From contig JBBBDQ010001293.1 of the NCBI GenBank assembly GCA_037127315.1, positions 2,622,501-2,686,500 of the forward strand: a stretch of DNA of 64,000 bases. The letters are read 5' to 3'. Source of the stretch: Ascarosepion bandense (lineage: Eukaryota; Mollusca; Cephalopoda; Sepiida; Sepiidae). Every line of letters starts with the position of its first letter. Position 1 is the first letter of the stretch. The notes below the pieces were generated by a model. The model did not search any database. It worked only from the letters and a program-made list of their open reading frames with translations, and was not told the origin of the DNA. The position numbers were made by a program, and so were the translations under genes. Below, piece by piece: positions 41,290 to 52,039 of this stretch.

Positions 41290-41620
41290 TGGCAGGAGAT
41301 TCTCAAAAGAATTTCTGGGACACATAATCAAAAAGGGGGGACTTGAAGAATTTGCCATTCTCAGAAGATATTAAAAGCAAGAAGGGCAGATGACATTTCT
41401 GGAACAAATAATGTGGAAGGAATGCTTGGAGAATTTGATGCCCGCAGGACAGATTGAAGGCAAGACAGACAGAGGAAAATAAGATGTAACATACTTAGTG
41501 AGCTTAAGCAAATGAATTTTGCAACTAGGTCTTTGTGAAATAATCGAAAGAAAATATTTATTAAGCATTACAGAGAATAAATGAGCTTACAATAAGTAAG
41601 AGAATATTTATTAAGTGCTA
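41290..41620 (+). pseudogene. LINE family A 3' region, two overlapping pieces
   Basis: Two consecutive starts of the same segment ('tttctgggacacataatc' at 41308 and 'tttctggaacaaataatg' at 41392) show a partial internal duplication. It then continues through the 3' coding region without the usual terminus. Confidence 0.75.
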
Positions 41621-41639
41621 CAAAGAACAAGTGAGTTAC

Positions 41640-42005
41640 AAGGAACAGGTTGGCATATTGTCCAATGTCTGTGATTCTCATGAAATTGTAGCTTCAGTTT
41701 CTTGTCCTTATCTGTCAGTATTGACACTCGGCATGTTTTTCTGTTACTGTAGTATTGACAAAATTTTAGAGAAAATAAACAGTAAACGTAAACTCATATT
41801 TAACATTAGGAAGAGAGAGTTAAGATTTCTAGGAAATATAATGAGGAGAGCAAGAGGAATAGAGGAAACCAACTCATACCACACTTAGTGAGCTAAGTGA
41901 ATGGTGGAACAAGTTTTCGTAGAAATAAAAGACGAAATTTATTAAGAGCTATAAGGGACAGGAAGTTGTGGAGAGCCATAATCCTCTATGGCACATAGAC
42001 ACAAA
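41640..42005 (+). pseudogene. LINE family A 3' region
   Basis: 'NSKRKLIFNIRKRELRFLGN' and 'IMRRARG' at 41780-41860, ending 'gagccataatcctctatggc' near 41975. The frame 41631-41888 covers part of it. Confidence 0.8.
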
Positions 42006-42009
42006 GCAT

Positions 42010-42146
42010 AAAGAAATTATTAGAAGCAAGAAATCGGAAAAGAATTCCACAGTTTAGAAGTGCGAGAAATGAAACTATTAGAATGGAAGTGGGTTTACAT
42101 CTAGCTATTTCAACAGTAAAACGGTAAGACCGAGCTGTCAATATAA
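42010..42146 (-). pseudogene. LINE family B RT C-terminus fragment
   Basis: 'gaattccacagtttagaagt' and 'cagtaaaacggtaagaccg' are complements of the 'WNSLP' and 'SHPFTV' coding. A SINE interrupts it at 42147; it resumes at 42441. Confidence 0.78.
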
Positions 42147-42440
42147 TCAGCTAAGTGCGATACGTGATACGCGCTTCGACGATCAAGTCTCTTTTTATCC
42201 ATGAATGTCTAGGTAGAAGATCTTCCCGCAGTAGTTTGGCGTTTCTTTTGCGGTAAACTGTTTGCTAACCAAGGCTATAGAACCCAATCTGTATGGCTGT
42301 TTAACTCATACCTGGAGGGAAAGAGATGGATTAATAACTTTCTCAAAGCCGTTTCCGCGTAAGTGAATACAATGAATTCAACTAGAATTCGAACTCCGCT
42401 CTGCGACTTCAAATTCCAAGCCGATATCCATTGTCAATCT
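42147..42440 (-). mobile_element. SINE S1 inserted in a family B LINE
   Basis: Complement of the body: 'gatacgcgcttcgacgatca', 'ctaaccaaggctatagaacc', 'gggaaagagatggattaata', B box 'gaattcgaactccgctctg'. 'tgtcaat' occurs on both sides (42138 and 42435), a plausible 7-bp target duplication. Confidence 0.88.
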
Positions 42441-42545
42441 AGTATCACTTAAATTTATGTAATCGAGGCATAAGGGAGAAAAGCTAATGAAAATATTTGT
42501 GAAACAGACAGAAAAAAGTGACGTCATATCGGTAGGAAAGTGACC
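42441..42545 (-). pseudogene. LINE family B, continuation after the SINE
   Basis: Resumes with 'caatctagtatcacttaaat' and 'gtgacgtcatatcggtagga', complements of coding just upstream of 'ATRSHP'. Confidence 0.75.
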
Positions 42546-42985
42546 AAAGTGTATCTTTTCGTAAATTCATATTTGTGATTGTTGTCTGTTTAAGAAACTT
42601 CTGACATTTGACATCTCCTTGCTCGTCATCAAGTGTGGCCTAGAGAGTCTCTTGTTAACCTAAAAAAGCATTGAAAGTTCAGCTTTCAGTAAAAATGCTG
42701 AAAACATTTTAATGTACAAATTCTTACTGGTATTCAGCTAGACTTAAGCACTGCCTTGCCATCCAAAACACTTAAGACATGCCTGTCAATTTCTGGTTTC
42801 CATCTATCGGATACAAATTCTATATCATCCAACAGTTAACTAAAGCACACAAAGTAAACTTTCACACTCGCAAAATGGGATCCAAATAAAAACATTATGG
42901 AAAGTGTGAAAAGTAAAATTCTGTATGCTGATTGGATAGGAAATAAATTGATCTATGACGCCAGTCAAATTTTTTTCACACCTAG
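42546..42985. other. unassigned sequence
   Basis: No feature recognised. Confidence 0.3.
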
Positions 42986-43165
42986 AAAGTGAAAATGCGT
43001 TCGGAGCCTGTCACATGTCGAGATTCACAACTTAAGGACGTCCCTCGACCGGTCATAATAAATCCGAGATGTGAGCGGGTAGCTGACGGACCTTGTCGCA
43101 ATGTATCAAAAGAAATTTCAAGACGCCGTCTCGGACGTCAGGGCGCATCACAGATTCGTTTTTTC
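42986..43165. other. CpG-rich island-like patch
   Basis: About 180 bases with clearly higher GC and many CpG dinucleotides than the AT-rich flanks. It contains an open frame of 61 codons (plus, 42989-43174) with no recognised domain, followed by a pyrimidine-rich stretch. It could be a first exon or promoter remnant, or a foreign insert. I cannot decide. Confidence 0.3.
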
Positions 43166-43910
43166 TCTCCTTGAATTTTTCCTTTCTTCATCTTCACCTA
43201 CACAACGAAAACAACAACAACAACAAGACAACATCAACTAACTTGTAATACTAAAAACCACTCAGTACAATTTCTTTGTTTCACCTTCTTTCTCACTCTG
43301 TCGCCAACCTACCTAAAAAGGGAAAAGAACATAAGACTTTTTAATCTTTACATACATACATTCTGCTACTATCAGTATACGCCCCGGGACACTTAGCTAC
43401 TTACTGCTATTTCTCTGGAACATTTAACCACGTGTATTTTTCTATTGGAACATGTCACTCATACAAAATAGTTAACTAAATGTATTTTCTATTCGAGTAT
43501 TTTACTTCTTAGAAATTTGTTATTTAGTACCAGCAATAAAATTACACTGATTTTACAAACAAAATACTTTCATTTTTCCAACCATTCATTCAACCTTCTG
43601 ATATTTGTGTTTGGCACAAGGCTAATTTGACAAGCGTCACCGAAGCCCCGACACATCCATTCAAATGAAGGTGTTAAGATTCGCCTCTCGTCACAAAATG
43701 GAAGCAACCGTATAGCGCATGTACTTTTAGACCGCTTAGACATCACGGTGAAGTATAACTCAATTAGCCTTATAAAGGGCCGATGTTCTTTATTAAAAAA
43801 AAAAACTCTTGGAAAACCCAGTTCTGTAGACGAGAAGAAAGATATGTCTACACGAACACGTATATTTACTAAATATAACACTTATAGTAATGAGAAATTT
43901 ATATTATACT
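43166..43910. other. unassigned sequence
   Basis: No repeat recognised. The 103-residue minus-strand frame 43570-43881 has no recognised motif and no clear splice sites. Confidence 0.3.
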
Positions 43911-43914
43911 TTGT

Positions 43915-44040
43915 TCTTTTTTTTCATAACGATTTCACCCTAAGCAAGGCAGGACTGCCACTGATACGCAGGGGGTTACATGGAGAGAAAAACAGGGCAC
44001 ATGGGATGTCGAAGGAAGGATGGAAACCGAACTGGATTTA
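43915..44040 (-). mobile_element. LINE family B 3' end
   Basis: 'caccctaagcaaggcaggac' and 'gcagggggttacatgg', preceded by a T run (complement of the A tail). Confidence 0.8.
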
Positions 44041-44089
44041 AGGAGGTGAATGAGATTTAGAGAGTATATAGTAAGTATATATTGTTTAT

Positions 44090-44390
44090 ATTTCAGTTTT
44101 CACAAGCATGTACTTGGTTAAAGATTAGATAAATACTTGTTTATATTTTTAATCTAAAAAGGTTTACTTAGTTCAGGGATAGGCCTTTTAAAATTATATT
44201 TTGCTGTTAGATTGCCAATTTCCCTTCCCAAGCTACATAAGCAACCGGCATTTCTAGATCCTGAAGAAAGGCATTAAAATGTATTTTAATGTTAATATTT
44301 TGTAAAAAAAAAATCGAAAGAAAAAAAGACGAATCTATTAGTTGAGTTTCATCCTACATAATAGTTTACAGCCACATCATTTTAAACCCT
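44090..44390 (+). repeat. block R, copy 2
   Basis: Direct repeat of 29140-29480, about 75-80 percent alike by eye, in the same order relative to the next two elements. Confidence 0.78.
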
Positions 44391-44590
44391 CAGTTCCCGT
44401 ACAATAAGCGAAGTTAAGCAACGCTGAGTCTGGTCAGTACCTAAACGGAGGACAGATTGGGAATATCAGATGCTGTAAGCGTGAATGTAATGGATAATCA
44501 TTCAGAATTGTTTAACGGAGAACCGAGTTTAAATTTCAGTTGGGTTTTTATATTAACTTAGAGCTCTTCTTGTCCCTGCAATGGGTTAAT
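44391..44590 (+). mobile_element. 5S rRNA-derived SINE, copy 5
   Basis: 'agttaagcaacgctgagtct', 'ggtcagtacctaaacggagg', 'gggaatatcagatgctgtaa' and then the body 'taatggataatcattcagaa', 'gagaaccgagttt'. It lacks the first ~30 bases of 5S exactly like copy 3. Confidence 0.82.
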
Positions 44591-44699
44591 TAATACATTA
44601 TTAGTGCAAAACAATTCTTATACCATCCCCCCAAATATCTGGTCTTAAATAAACAGCAAAGGCTTGATATGACATAAAGAAATCAATCAAACTTAAGAA

Positions 44700-45195
44700 T
44701 TGTTCAGAATAGTTAATCGGATAACCGTGTTCCAATTCCCGAGTTCCAATTTTTTACCATGTTTTATCATTTTACTCTATGCAATGCGGGACCGCCACAG
44801 GTACTCAGGGCATTACAGCGAAAAAAAGTCCTGGGTACCGGCGGTATTGAGGAAATATAAAAATGAGCGGGATTCAAGAAGATAGTAGATGGCAATTGAA
44901 GTTGCATTTAAATTTTGGAGATTGTAGCTATCAAAGAGGCAAATAGACGGAACGAAGTTCCACAACTGGAAATAAAATTGCTAGAGTAAATGTGGCTGTT
45001 ACTTTTGACGATTTTGACGTTATAAGAATGAAAACTTGATTCCAATCTAGTAGCAATCGTACATTCATTTGGTCGGAGCATCACAGAAGCTCGTTAGAGC
45101 AGTTGCAATTAAAATATTTGTAGAAAAGACAGAAGGAGGCCACATATCGTCGGTGAGAAAGTGACTGAATGCGAGCTGCCAGATCATATTTAACT
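44700..45195 (-). pseudogene. LINE family B fragment
   Basis: 3' UTR with 'gcgggaccgccacaggtact' and 'gggcattacagcgaaaaa', then complements of 'WNSLP' ('gaagttccacaactggaa'), 'NRNF' and the 'SHRR' region to 45190. It corresponds segment by segment to 29691-30130. Confidence 0.75.
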
Positions 45196-45199
45196 ACGA

Positions 45200-45375
45200 T
45201 GCAGGTTGCCTATTTTACATAATATCGTAAAATAATAACTATTAACTTGACTAATAATCAACTTCTGTTTATTCTTTGTTTATTAATTTTATCATAATAA
45301 AGCAAAATCAAATTGCATTTTATATCAATTATATATTCACCATCATTTGCAGTGACTTTTAGCAATGCTCCTTCC
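45200..45375. other. unassigned sequence
   Basis: No feature recognised. Confidence 0.3.
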
Positions 45376-45379
45376 CCGG

Positions 45380-45540
45380 TAGAAGACCCAAGACATGAAC
45401 AGACTAAGATTGTAGTGATCAGGGAAGCATTCTCTTCGGAGACGGTTCCACAGAGCAGCGGTTTGAGGAAAGAAGCTACTCGTAGCCAAGAGGAACATCA
45501 GAAAAAAAGAGGGTCCCCTGGCCGAAACGCTTGTGCAAAT
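45380..45540 (-). pseudogene. LINE family B RT C-terminal end
   Basis: The minus-strand frame 45582-45343 reads 'TSSFFPQTAALWNRLRRECF', 'PDHYNLSLFMS', the conserved C-terminal signature. Truncated. Confidence 0.8.
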
Positions 45541-45589
45541 AGAAGGTAGAACTGCGGACGGGACAATTCGGCAAATGCACAAACGTTGC

Positions 45590-45665
45590 TAAGGGTACAA
45601 CGGATAGATGGTTGTAGAGAACCGTTATCGCTTACGTCCTCCAAGGACGAAGTACATATTATATT
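45590..45665 (+). mobile_element. LINE family A 3' end
   Basis: 'gagaaccgttatcgcttacg' and 'tcctccaaggacgaagtaca'. Confidence 0.65.
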
Positions 45666-45674
45666 TTATTTTTA

Positions 45675-46180
45675 CAGTGATCTTCACCCTATAAAAAGTC
45701 CAAAAACCACTCACGGTAGAAAGTTACATAATATGAGACACACGTAGGGATATGTAGGAATGACAACGGTTGACCCTTGACAGGTTAAGATTAGACTGAT
45801 AAAGGAGGCATCTTCTTGGGAGTTGGTTCTCCAAAGAAGCGGTTCAAGGGAAGAATCTGCTTGAGTGAAACTTGTATCTCACTAATGGTATAATGAGGTA
45901 ATGAAGATGGTACACTACAGTGTGGGTGGAAAGGTGAGTCTTAGCTGTGAAAGAATTGATAGAATTAAATAATTTAGTCCGTCTGAACACTTTCTATAGA
46001 AATAGAGGTTTGCAAAGTTTCGTCTGTGATAAAGGTGATATAAGTTGGACAATAGTTCGTCACCCACAAGGATGCGAAGACTCTTTTGGACTCCTTTGAG
46101 ACTAGAAAGTGTCAACTGTGGACAGCTCTAATCCGTATATGCCATCAGTACTCAATTTTCGGTTGAATCTGGTTCTTGTA
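45675..46180 (-). pseudogene. LINE family B, RT C-terminus and 3' end
   Basis: Complements of 'gggagttggttctccaaag' ('WRTNSQ'-type) and, at 45915-46115, the minus frame 'GDELLSNLYHLYHRRNFANL' and 'YFYRKCSDGL', plus 'tatgccatcagtactcaatt' (the 'IEYW..IW' thumb region). Confidence 0.78.
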
Positions 46181-47386
<1,206 letters not shown>

Positions 47387-47390
47387 TTAA

Positions 47391-47612
47391 CCCTCTAGGG
47401 CCATTCGTATCATATTTGATACAGTATGAAAACAAGCCTTGAAAGAAATATTTTCCTGAAAAATTTTTTAAGAGAAATATTTTATAAATTTCAAATAAAA
47501 GCAGTACTGACTGCTCAGTCAATGAATACCAAATGTTTCCTTATAGGGAAATACCAAATGTTTCCTTATAGGGAAATACTGTATCAAATATGATACGAAT
47601 GGCCCTAGAGGG
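47391..47612. mobile_element. piggyBac-type MITE, copy 2
   Basis: Same length (222 bp), same perfect 36-bp terminal repeats and same internal duplication as 2273-2494, with one substitution in the interior (an A replacing G near 47493). TTAA flanks it at 47387-47390 and 47613-47616. The host sequence differs from the first site. Confidence 0.93.
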
Positions 47613-47724
47613 TTAATTCTTAATTTCCTATCCCACAAAACCACTTTCTAAGATCAGCAGTTAAAATAGGCTTTCAGCAATAGGCCTGAGAGTCTTGGCA
47701 AAGACAATCCTTCTTTGTCGAATT

Positions 47725-48300
47725 ACAAGCAAAGAACTGTATCAAATAACAGAGTAAATTGATTCAATAAAATCACCATTTGCTTCAACCCCAGGCTTAA
47801 CACGATATTCTGATCACTTGCAATTCTTCTAGAAGTTCCCCTTGTTTAAGTTAGTGAATGCTGCCATGATCTTTCCTTTCAGTTCATCTTTAGTGTTACA
47901 AGGACTTTTGTTAGTCTCCCGCTCAACTGCACCCCACTCATAATAACCAACAATTTTACAGTCTGGTGAATTATGTGGCCAGATGTAACAGGTGATGTAG
48001 TTACAAAAATTGCCAGATAACCATGACTGTGATTGCCTGATTGTGTGTCATGGTCCTAAACTTAGTGTATTCCCGCAGCCACCCTGTTGACTCACAACAC
48101 TCACAGCACTCCGTGTTGAGTTGATGCCCTGTAAGAAGATGAATATATTCATAACGTTGCCATCATTAGTGATATCTTCAAACCCCTTCCTAATCACCAT
48201 TAAACACATCCAACTTTTTCGAATCCTCTGCACTGTTCTCATGTTGACACCTAAAAACTCTGGAACGTTCATATTGGAGCTTCCGGTCGGGATGCAAATC
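47725..48300 (-). pseudogene. mariner-like transposase remnant
   Basis: The minus strand of 47760-47960 encodes the degenerate C-terminal part seen at 5700-5900 ('aaaatcaccatttgcttcaa', 'gaatgctgccatgatctttc'), and 48272-48048 gives 'MNVPEFLGVNMRTVQRIRKS', a helix-turn-helix of the N-terminal domain. The middle of the protein is missing or scrambled. The right terminal repeat was not found. Confidence 0.72.
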
Positions 48301-48504
48301 AGTACAGCATGTTACAGCAAGTTACTTGTTCACTACTGCTGTAACCTGGTACTGAACTCGTACTTTTTTGTGTCTGAACTCGTACTTTTTTGTGTCTATA
48401 TCCATTGGGCCATGTGTCCTCAGAGAGTCGAGTTAGCGGGAGATAACTCATGAGTACCAAAAGAGGCTTTGCACAAGAAATGACAATGATATGTCAAGCG
48501 ATCG

Positions 48505-48660
48505 TAATAAAGGATTCGGCTCGAAATTCCTAACACCTGAAGAAGGCCGGAGCAAACAACGACCGAAACGTCGTACAAATGGCAACCGAGATGAGGACAA
48601 TAGTCCGAATAATGTATATAGTGTAAATTCTGCGTCATCACAGAAATATGAATACCGATC
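48505..48660 (+). repeat. small dispersed repeat (CCTGAAGAA motif), copy 3
   Basis: The clearest copy: 'cctaacacctgaagaaggcc', 'caaacaacgaccgaaacgtc', 'ggcaaccgagatgaggacaa', 'tagtccgaataatgta'. An 83-residue frame crosses it but no protein family is recognised. Confidence 0.55.
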
Positions 48661-49500
48661 TCTTCTTATGTATAACTACATATCCATTCAAGTTAATATA
48701 TGTAAAATAAAACAAAACAAACAACAAAAGAAAAACTTTTGATAGCGTGTTTGTCCGTTGAGAAACATTACCAAGGCAACAATGGAAAATTTATTTGAAA
48801 GCCTGCTTTTTTTTAAACGATTCACCCCAAGCAAGTACTGGATTATCAGGACAGTTGATAAGAGCAGGTAAACAAACAGAGGGAGAGTGTTTTCTTCTTT
48901 TCTATTGTCGAATTGTGTAAATGTAATTGTTTTCATTTTGATCTTGAAAGAGTTATACAATGAGGGAAATAAAAATCTTACACCCCTATTTCCCACCCTG
49001 GTTGGGGTGCTTTTTTAACAAAATGAGAATGCAAGACGAGATTAGTCAGTCGGAACCCGGATCTTGAAAAGACAGGTTGGAAAGAGATTTGAAATAATCA
49101 GCCTGAAAATTCGCCTGCTACTATAAACAAGTAGACGGAAAGAGAAATATTGCAAATTCAACCAACTGGAAATTGAATAAAAGATCTTCCCGTAGGAATA
49201 ATACAACTCGAATATTGTGGTGCTACTGAAATACCAACCAACTGATATTTCTTTTTCGTCACTTATTTTGATTTGCTTGTATTATTGTAATTATTCGATT
49301 TATATAAATATATATAAATCTACACCATTTCGTTGCGGTCTTAAATCTGGTTTTCTTCATATATCAATTCCTCACATGTCTAGACTAGCCTTGTCAATTG
49401 GTAATAAGCAGTCATGCTTTGGCTAATCCGAGATCAGTAACACAACTTGGGCGGAATCGACCAAATGTCAGTGAGGTTGACTGAACGCAGCCATGGGTCA
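48661..49500. other. unassigned sequence with a LINE family B scrap
   Basis: 'cgattcaccccaagcaagta' at 48820-48839 is a bare family B terminus. Nothing else is recognised. Confidence 0.35.
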
Positions 49501-49502
49501 AG

Positions 49503-49504
<2 letters not shown>

Positions 49505-49538
<34 letters not shown>
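49505..49538. repeat. (TA)n microsatellite
   Basis: About 17 TA units. Confidence 0.95.
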
Positions 49539-49541
<3 letters not shown>

Positions 49542-49864
49542 ATTTTTAAAGAAGTGATGGACTTAGACGTCTTGCACAAGAAGTGTGTTCTTGAACAAGC
49601 AAAGCTGAATAGTGCTTTATAAAAGCAAGTCTTTCTGACTCTCGAAAATATCCTTATCTGATCAGGTTTTTTGACCTAACTTAAACAATGAAGTTTATTT
49701 CCTGCTATTTCCAAAATTTTTTGCAATTTTAAAAATGAATGAATTTTTTAAATACGGAAAAAATTTGGAAAAAACAGCAGAAAAATAAAATGATCTTGAA
49801 GAATGAAGATATTATTGCAGTAATTCTCTCACAAAACTTTGAAGTCGGCTAAGTGACAATTTTC

Positions 49865-49867
<3 letters not shown>

Positions 49868-49921
<54 letters not shown>
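49868..49921. repeat. (TA)n microsatellite
   Basis: About 27 TA units. The minus-strand ORF through it is spurious. Confidence 0.95.
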
Positions 49922-49924
<3 letters not shown>

Positions 49925-50525
49925 CCGTAGAATATTTGGCATTTTTCTCAAATAAATTCCAATAATGCCAAACTCAAAAGAACTCAATGTTTTTATTAAA
50001 TTTAACAGAGTAATATAATCTAGAAATAATATTGGATATTCTAAGGATCCATGGGTAATAAATATTTCGCAGCTAAGCAATGCAACCGCTCCTCAGACCC
50101 AAAACCATACAACAGTTGATCTCTATATATATATGTTCAAAACATATATCAAATGCAACAATTACAGATAAGGTAATAAAAATACATGACAGATCGAAAA
50201 TTCTTTCTTACCATAGATATTTGCAACGTCAGCATATATTTTTTCTTAAATTGATATATTTCAGCTTTGCGCAGAAAGGAGACGTATCTGGGTTTCATGG
50301 CCTATCCAAACTATTGGCATCACTGCCCTTGTGGTTTGTATGAGTAGAATTTATGAAATGTTTATTTCTGGGATTGACAGCATCCCGTGAGACAAACTTG
50401 GTCTGGACTTTGAGAAAGATAACGGTGAGAAATTATAAGTTGACAAAGAAAAAGCAGAATGAGGACGGCAGAAGAGAACTTTCAGTTAGTTGGGAAACGA
50501 ACGTCAATGTTCGTGTTACGTTATA
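49922..50525. other. unassigned sequence
   Basis: No repeat recognised. A pyrimidine-poor AG acceptor ('gatatatttcag') precedes an open stretch near 50264, but I see no convincing exon. Confidence 0.3.
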
Positions 50526-50530
50526 ATACC

Positions 50531-50704
50531 GATGGCCGATGACAGATCGAATATACTTCTGGGAATTTTATGAAAATTGCCTAGAATTCTACCATTTGGA
50601 TATGGGCCATACAACGCTCTCGGTGGCAAGTCTCCAGGGTTGAAAATGAAAACCAAGAAATAAGGCGTTCGTTTAGTTGATGTGACATATTTGATATCAT
50701 CCAT
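50531..50704 (-). CDS. weak candidate exon, unknown protein
   Basis: On the minus strand an AG ('acgcag') precedes ATG at 50704 and a 58-codon open frame with balanced composition: 'TPYFLVFIFNPGDLPPRALY', 'GPYPNGRILGNFHKIPRSIF'. A possible donor 'ggtatta' follows near 50530. No domain is recognised. The polypyrimidine tract is poor, so this may be a chance frame. Confidence 0.2.
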
Positions 50705-50995
50705 CTGCGTACGTTAACACAACTGATCAGAAATGCAAAACTTTTGGTGAGATCTCATCTACAGGTCGGGAAAATATCGAGCAGGCGTAATATACAGATG
50801 GGTTCATGGAATTAAATAATTTATATTAATAACTGCATAAATATTCCATCAAAGAAAGGAAAGAATACTACAGAAAAATGCGATATATTATGACAGCCAC
50901 ACTCTTATGAACTGATATATCAGTTGAGTTAGGTAAATGAGAACACATTATAACATAAAACGATGTACATAAGAATCAATATTTTATGAATTATT
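50705..50995. other. unassigned sequence
   Basis: No feature recognised. Confidence 0.3.
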
Positions 50996-50999
50996 AATT

Positions 51000-51255
51000 T
51001 AAGTTCTATGCTACAAGTTTCTTCTATCACAACTATCGCACGTCGAACTCTCTTCCGGTTTCTTAATCCGAGTTGAGTTTGACCTTCATGAATTTAAATG
51101 CAATGTCGATCGCTATCTTTAGTCTTCTTAAAATCTTGTTCTTTTACTTCACTTTCTCTTTAATAGCATATTTTTCCTCATAGTCTTTAACACCCAGTAA
51201 CTCCCTTGCGTCTAAGTGACTTTATTGCCTTGCTTAGGGATTAAATGATTAATGG
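51000..51255 (+). pseudogene. LINE family B, RT C-terminal end and 3' UTR
   Basis: 'YATSFFYHNYRTSNSLPVS' type coding, 'ttaaatgcaatgtcgatcgc', and the end 'ttgccttgcttagggattaa'. Confidence 0.78.
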
Positions 51256-51424
51256 CATCCGTATTGATTTATCAACTGAAGTCACTGAGAATACAATATA
51301 ACAAAAAAGCAAAGATAATCTGTTGACAAAAAACAGTATATTCTTCAAACAATATATGCATGTAATAATTACTGATTACCTGGTCAACTTAGTTTACAAA
51401 TATATTCGGATAATTCAAATTTCC

Positions 51425-51995
51425 GAATAGGGGTCCTTAACAAAATCTGACGGAGAATATGTAATATGATTGATCCCAACTTGGCAACTCAGATACAGTT
51501 ACTTTCTCATCGGCGTAATGTGGTTTCCCTGTGTCTCTTCTACAAATACTTTCACAGTTTCTGCTCCGATAAACTTATCACACTAACGCCCCCTATGTAT
51601 GAATTTACTCGAGCCACTAGATTAGCAACTAGGTCCCACCTTTTTACTGTGAAACTAATAAAATGTAAACGCAATTTCTACTCTACCAGCTTCTTTTCTC
51701 GCATTTCCCGCATGTGGAATTCCCTTCTGTTTAATACTTCCCAACAACTACAATCTTCAAGAATTTAAGTGTAAAGTCATCTCCTATCTCACTGACTTGC
51801 ATCCTCTCTCTCTCTCTCTCATGCTTTTTCTCCGTCCACTCCACTCTCATCACATCAGTATTCTCATTCTTCTCTTACCCACTTCTTGAGACCCCCTATA
51901 ACCTGTCCCTCTTTCTCATCACTTTCCTCTTATGTAACCCCCTGCGCACCAGTGGCAGTAAACTGACTTGCTTGGGGCGATATGATTATAAAAAA
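51425..51995 (+). pseudogene. LINE family B, RT C-terminus and full 3' UTR
   Basis: The 100-residue frame 51466-51768 ('IDPNLATQIQLLSHRRNVVS', 'FTRATRLATRSHLFTVKLIK', 'FFSRISRMWNSLL') is intact. The UTR with a (TC)n run at 51804-51820 ends 'gacttgcttggggcgatatg' plus A tail. One of the best family B copies here. The 5' end is truncated. Confidence 0.92.
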
Positions 51996-52039
51996 AAATT
52001 AACCTAATGTTAATTCAAGTTACAAAATTCATTGAATTA

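Noticed and set aside
42989..43174. Gene for a 61-residue basic protein
   Set aside because: No domain, no clear splice or Kozak context. Reported only as a compositional anomaly.
50264..50343. Exon after 'gatatatttcag'
   Set aside because: All frames are short and no good donor follows. There is no support beyond one AG.
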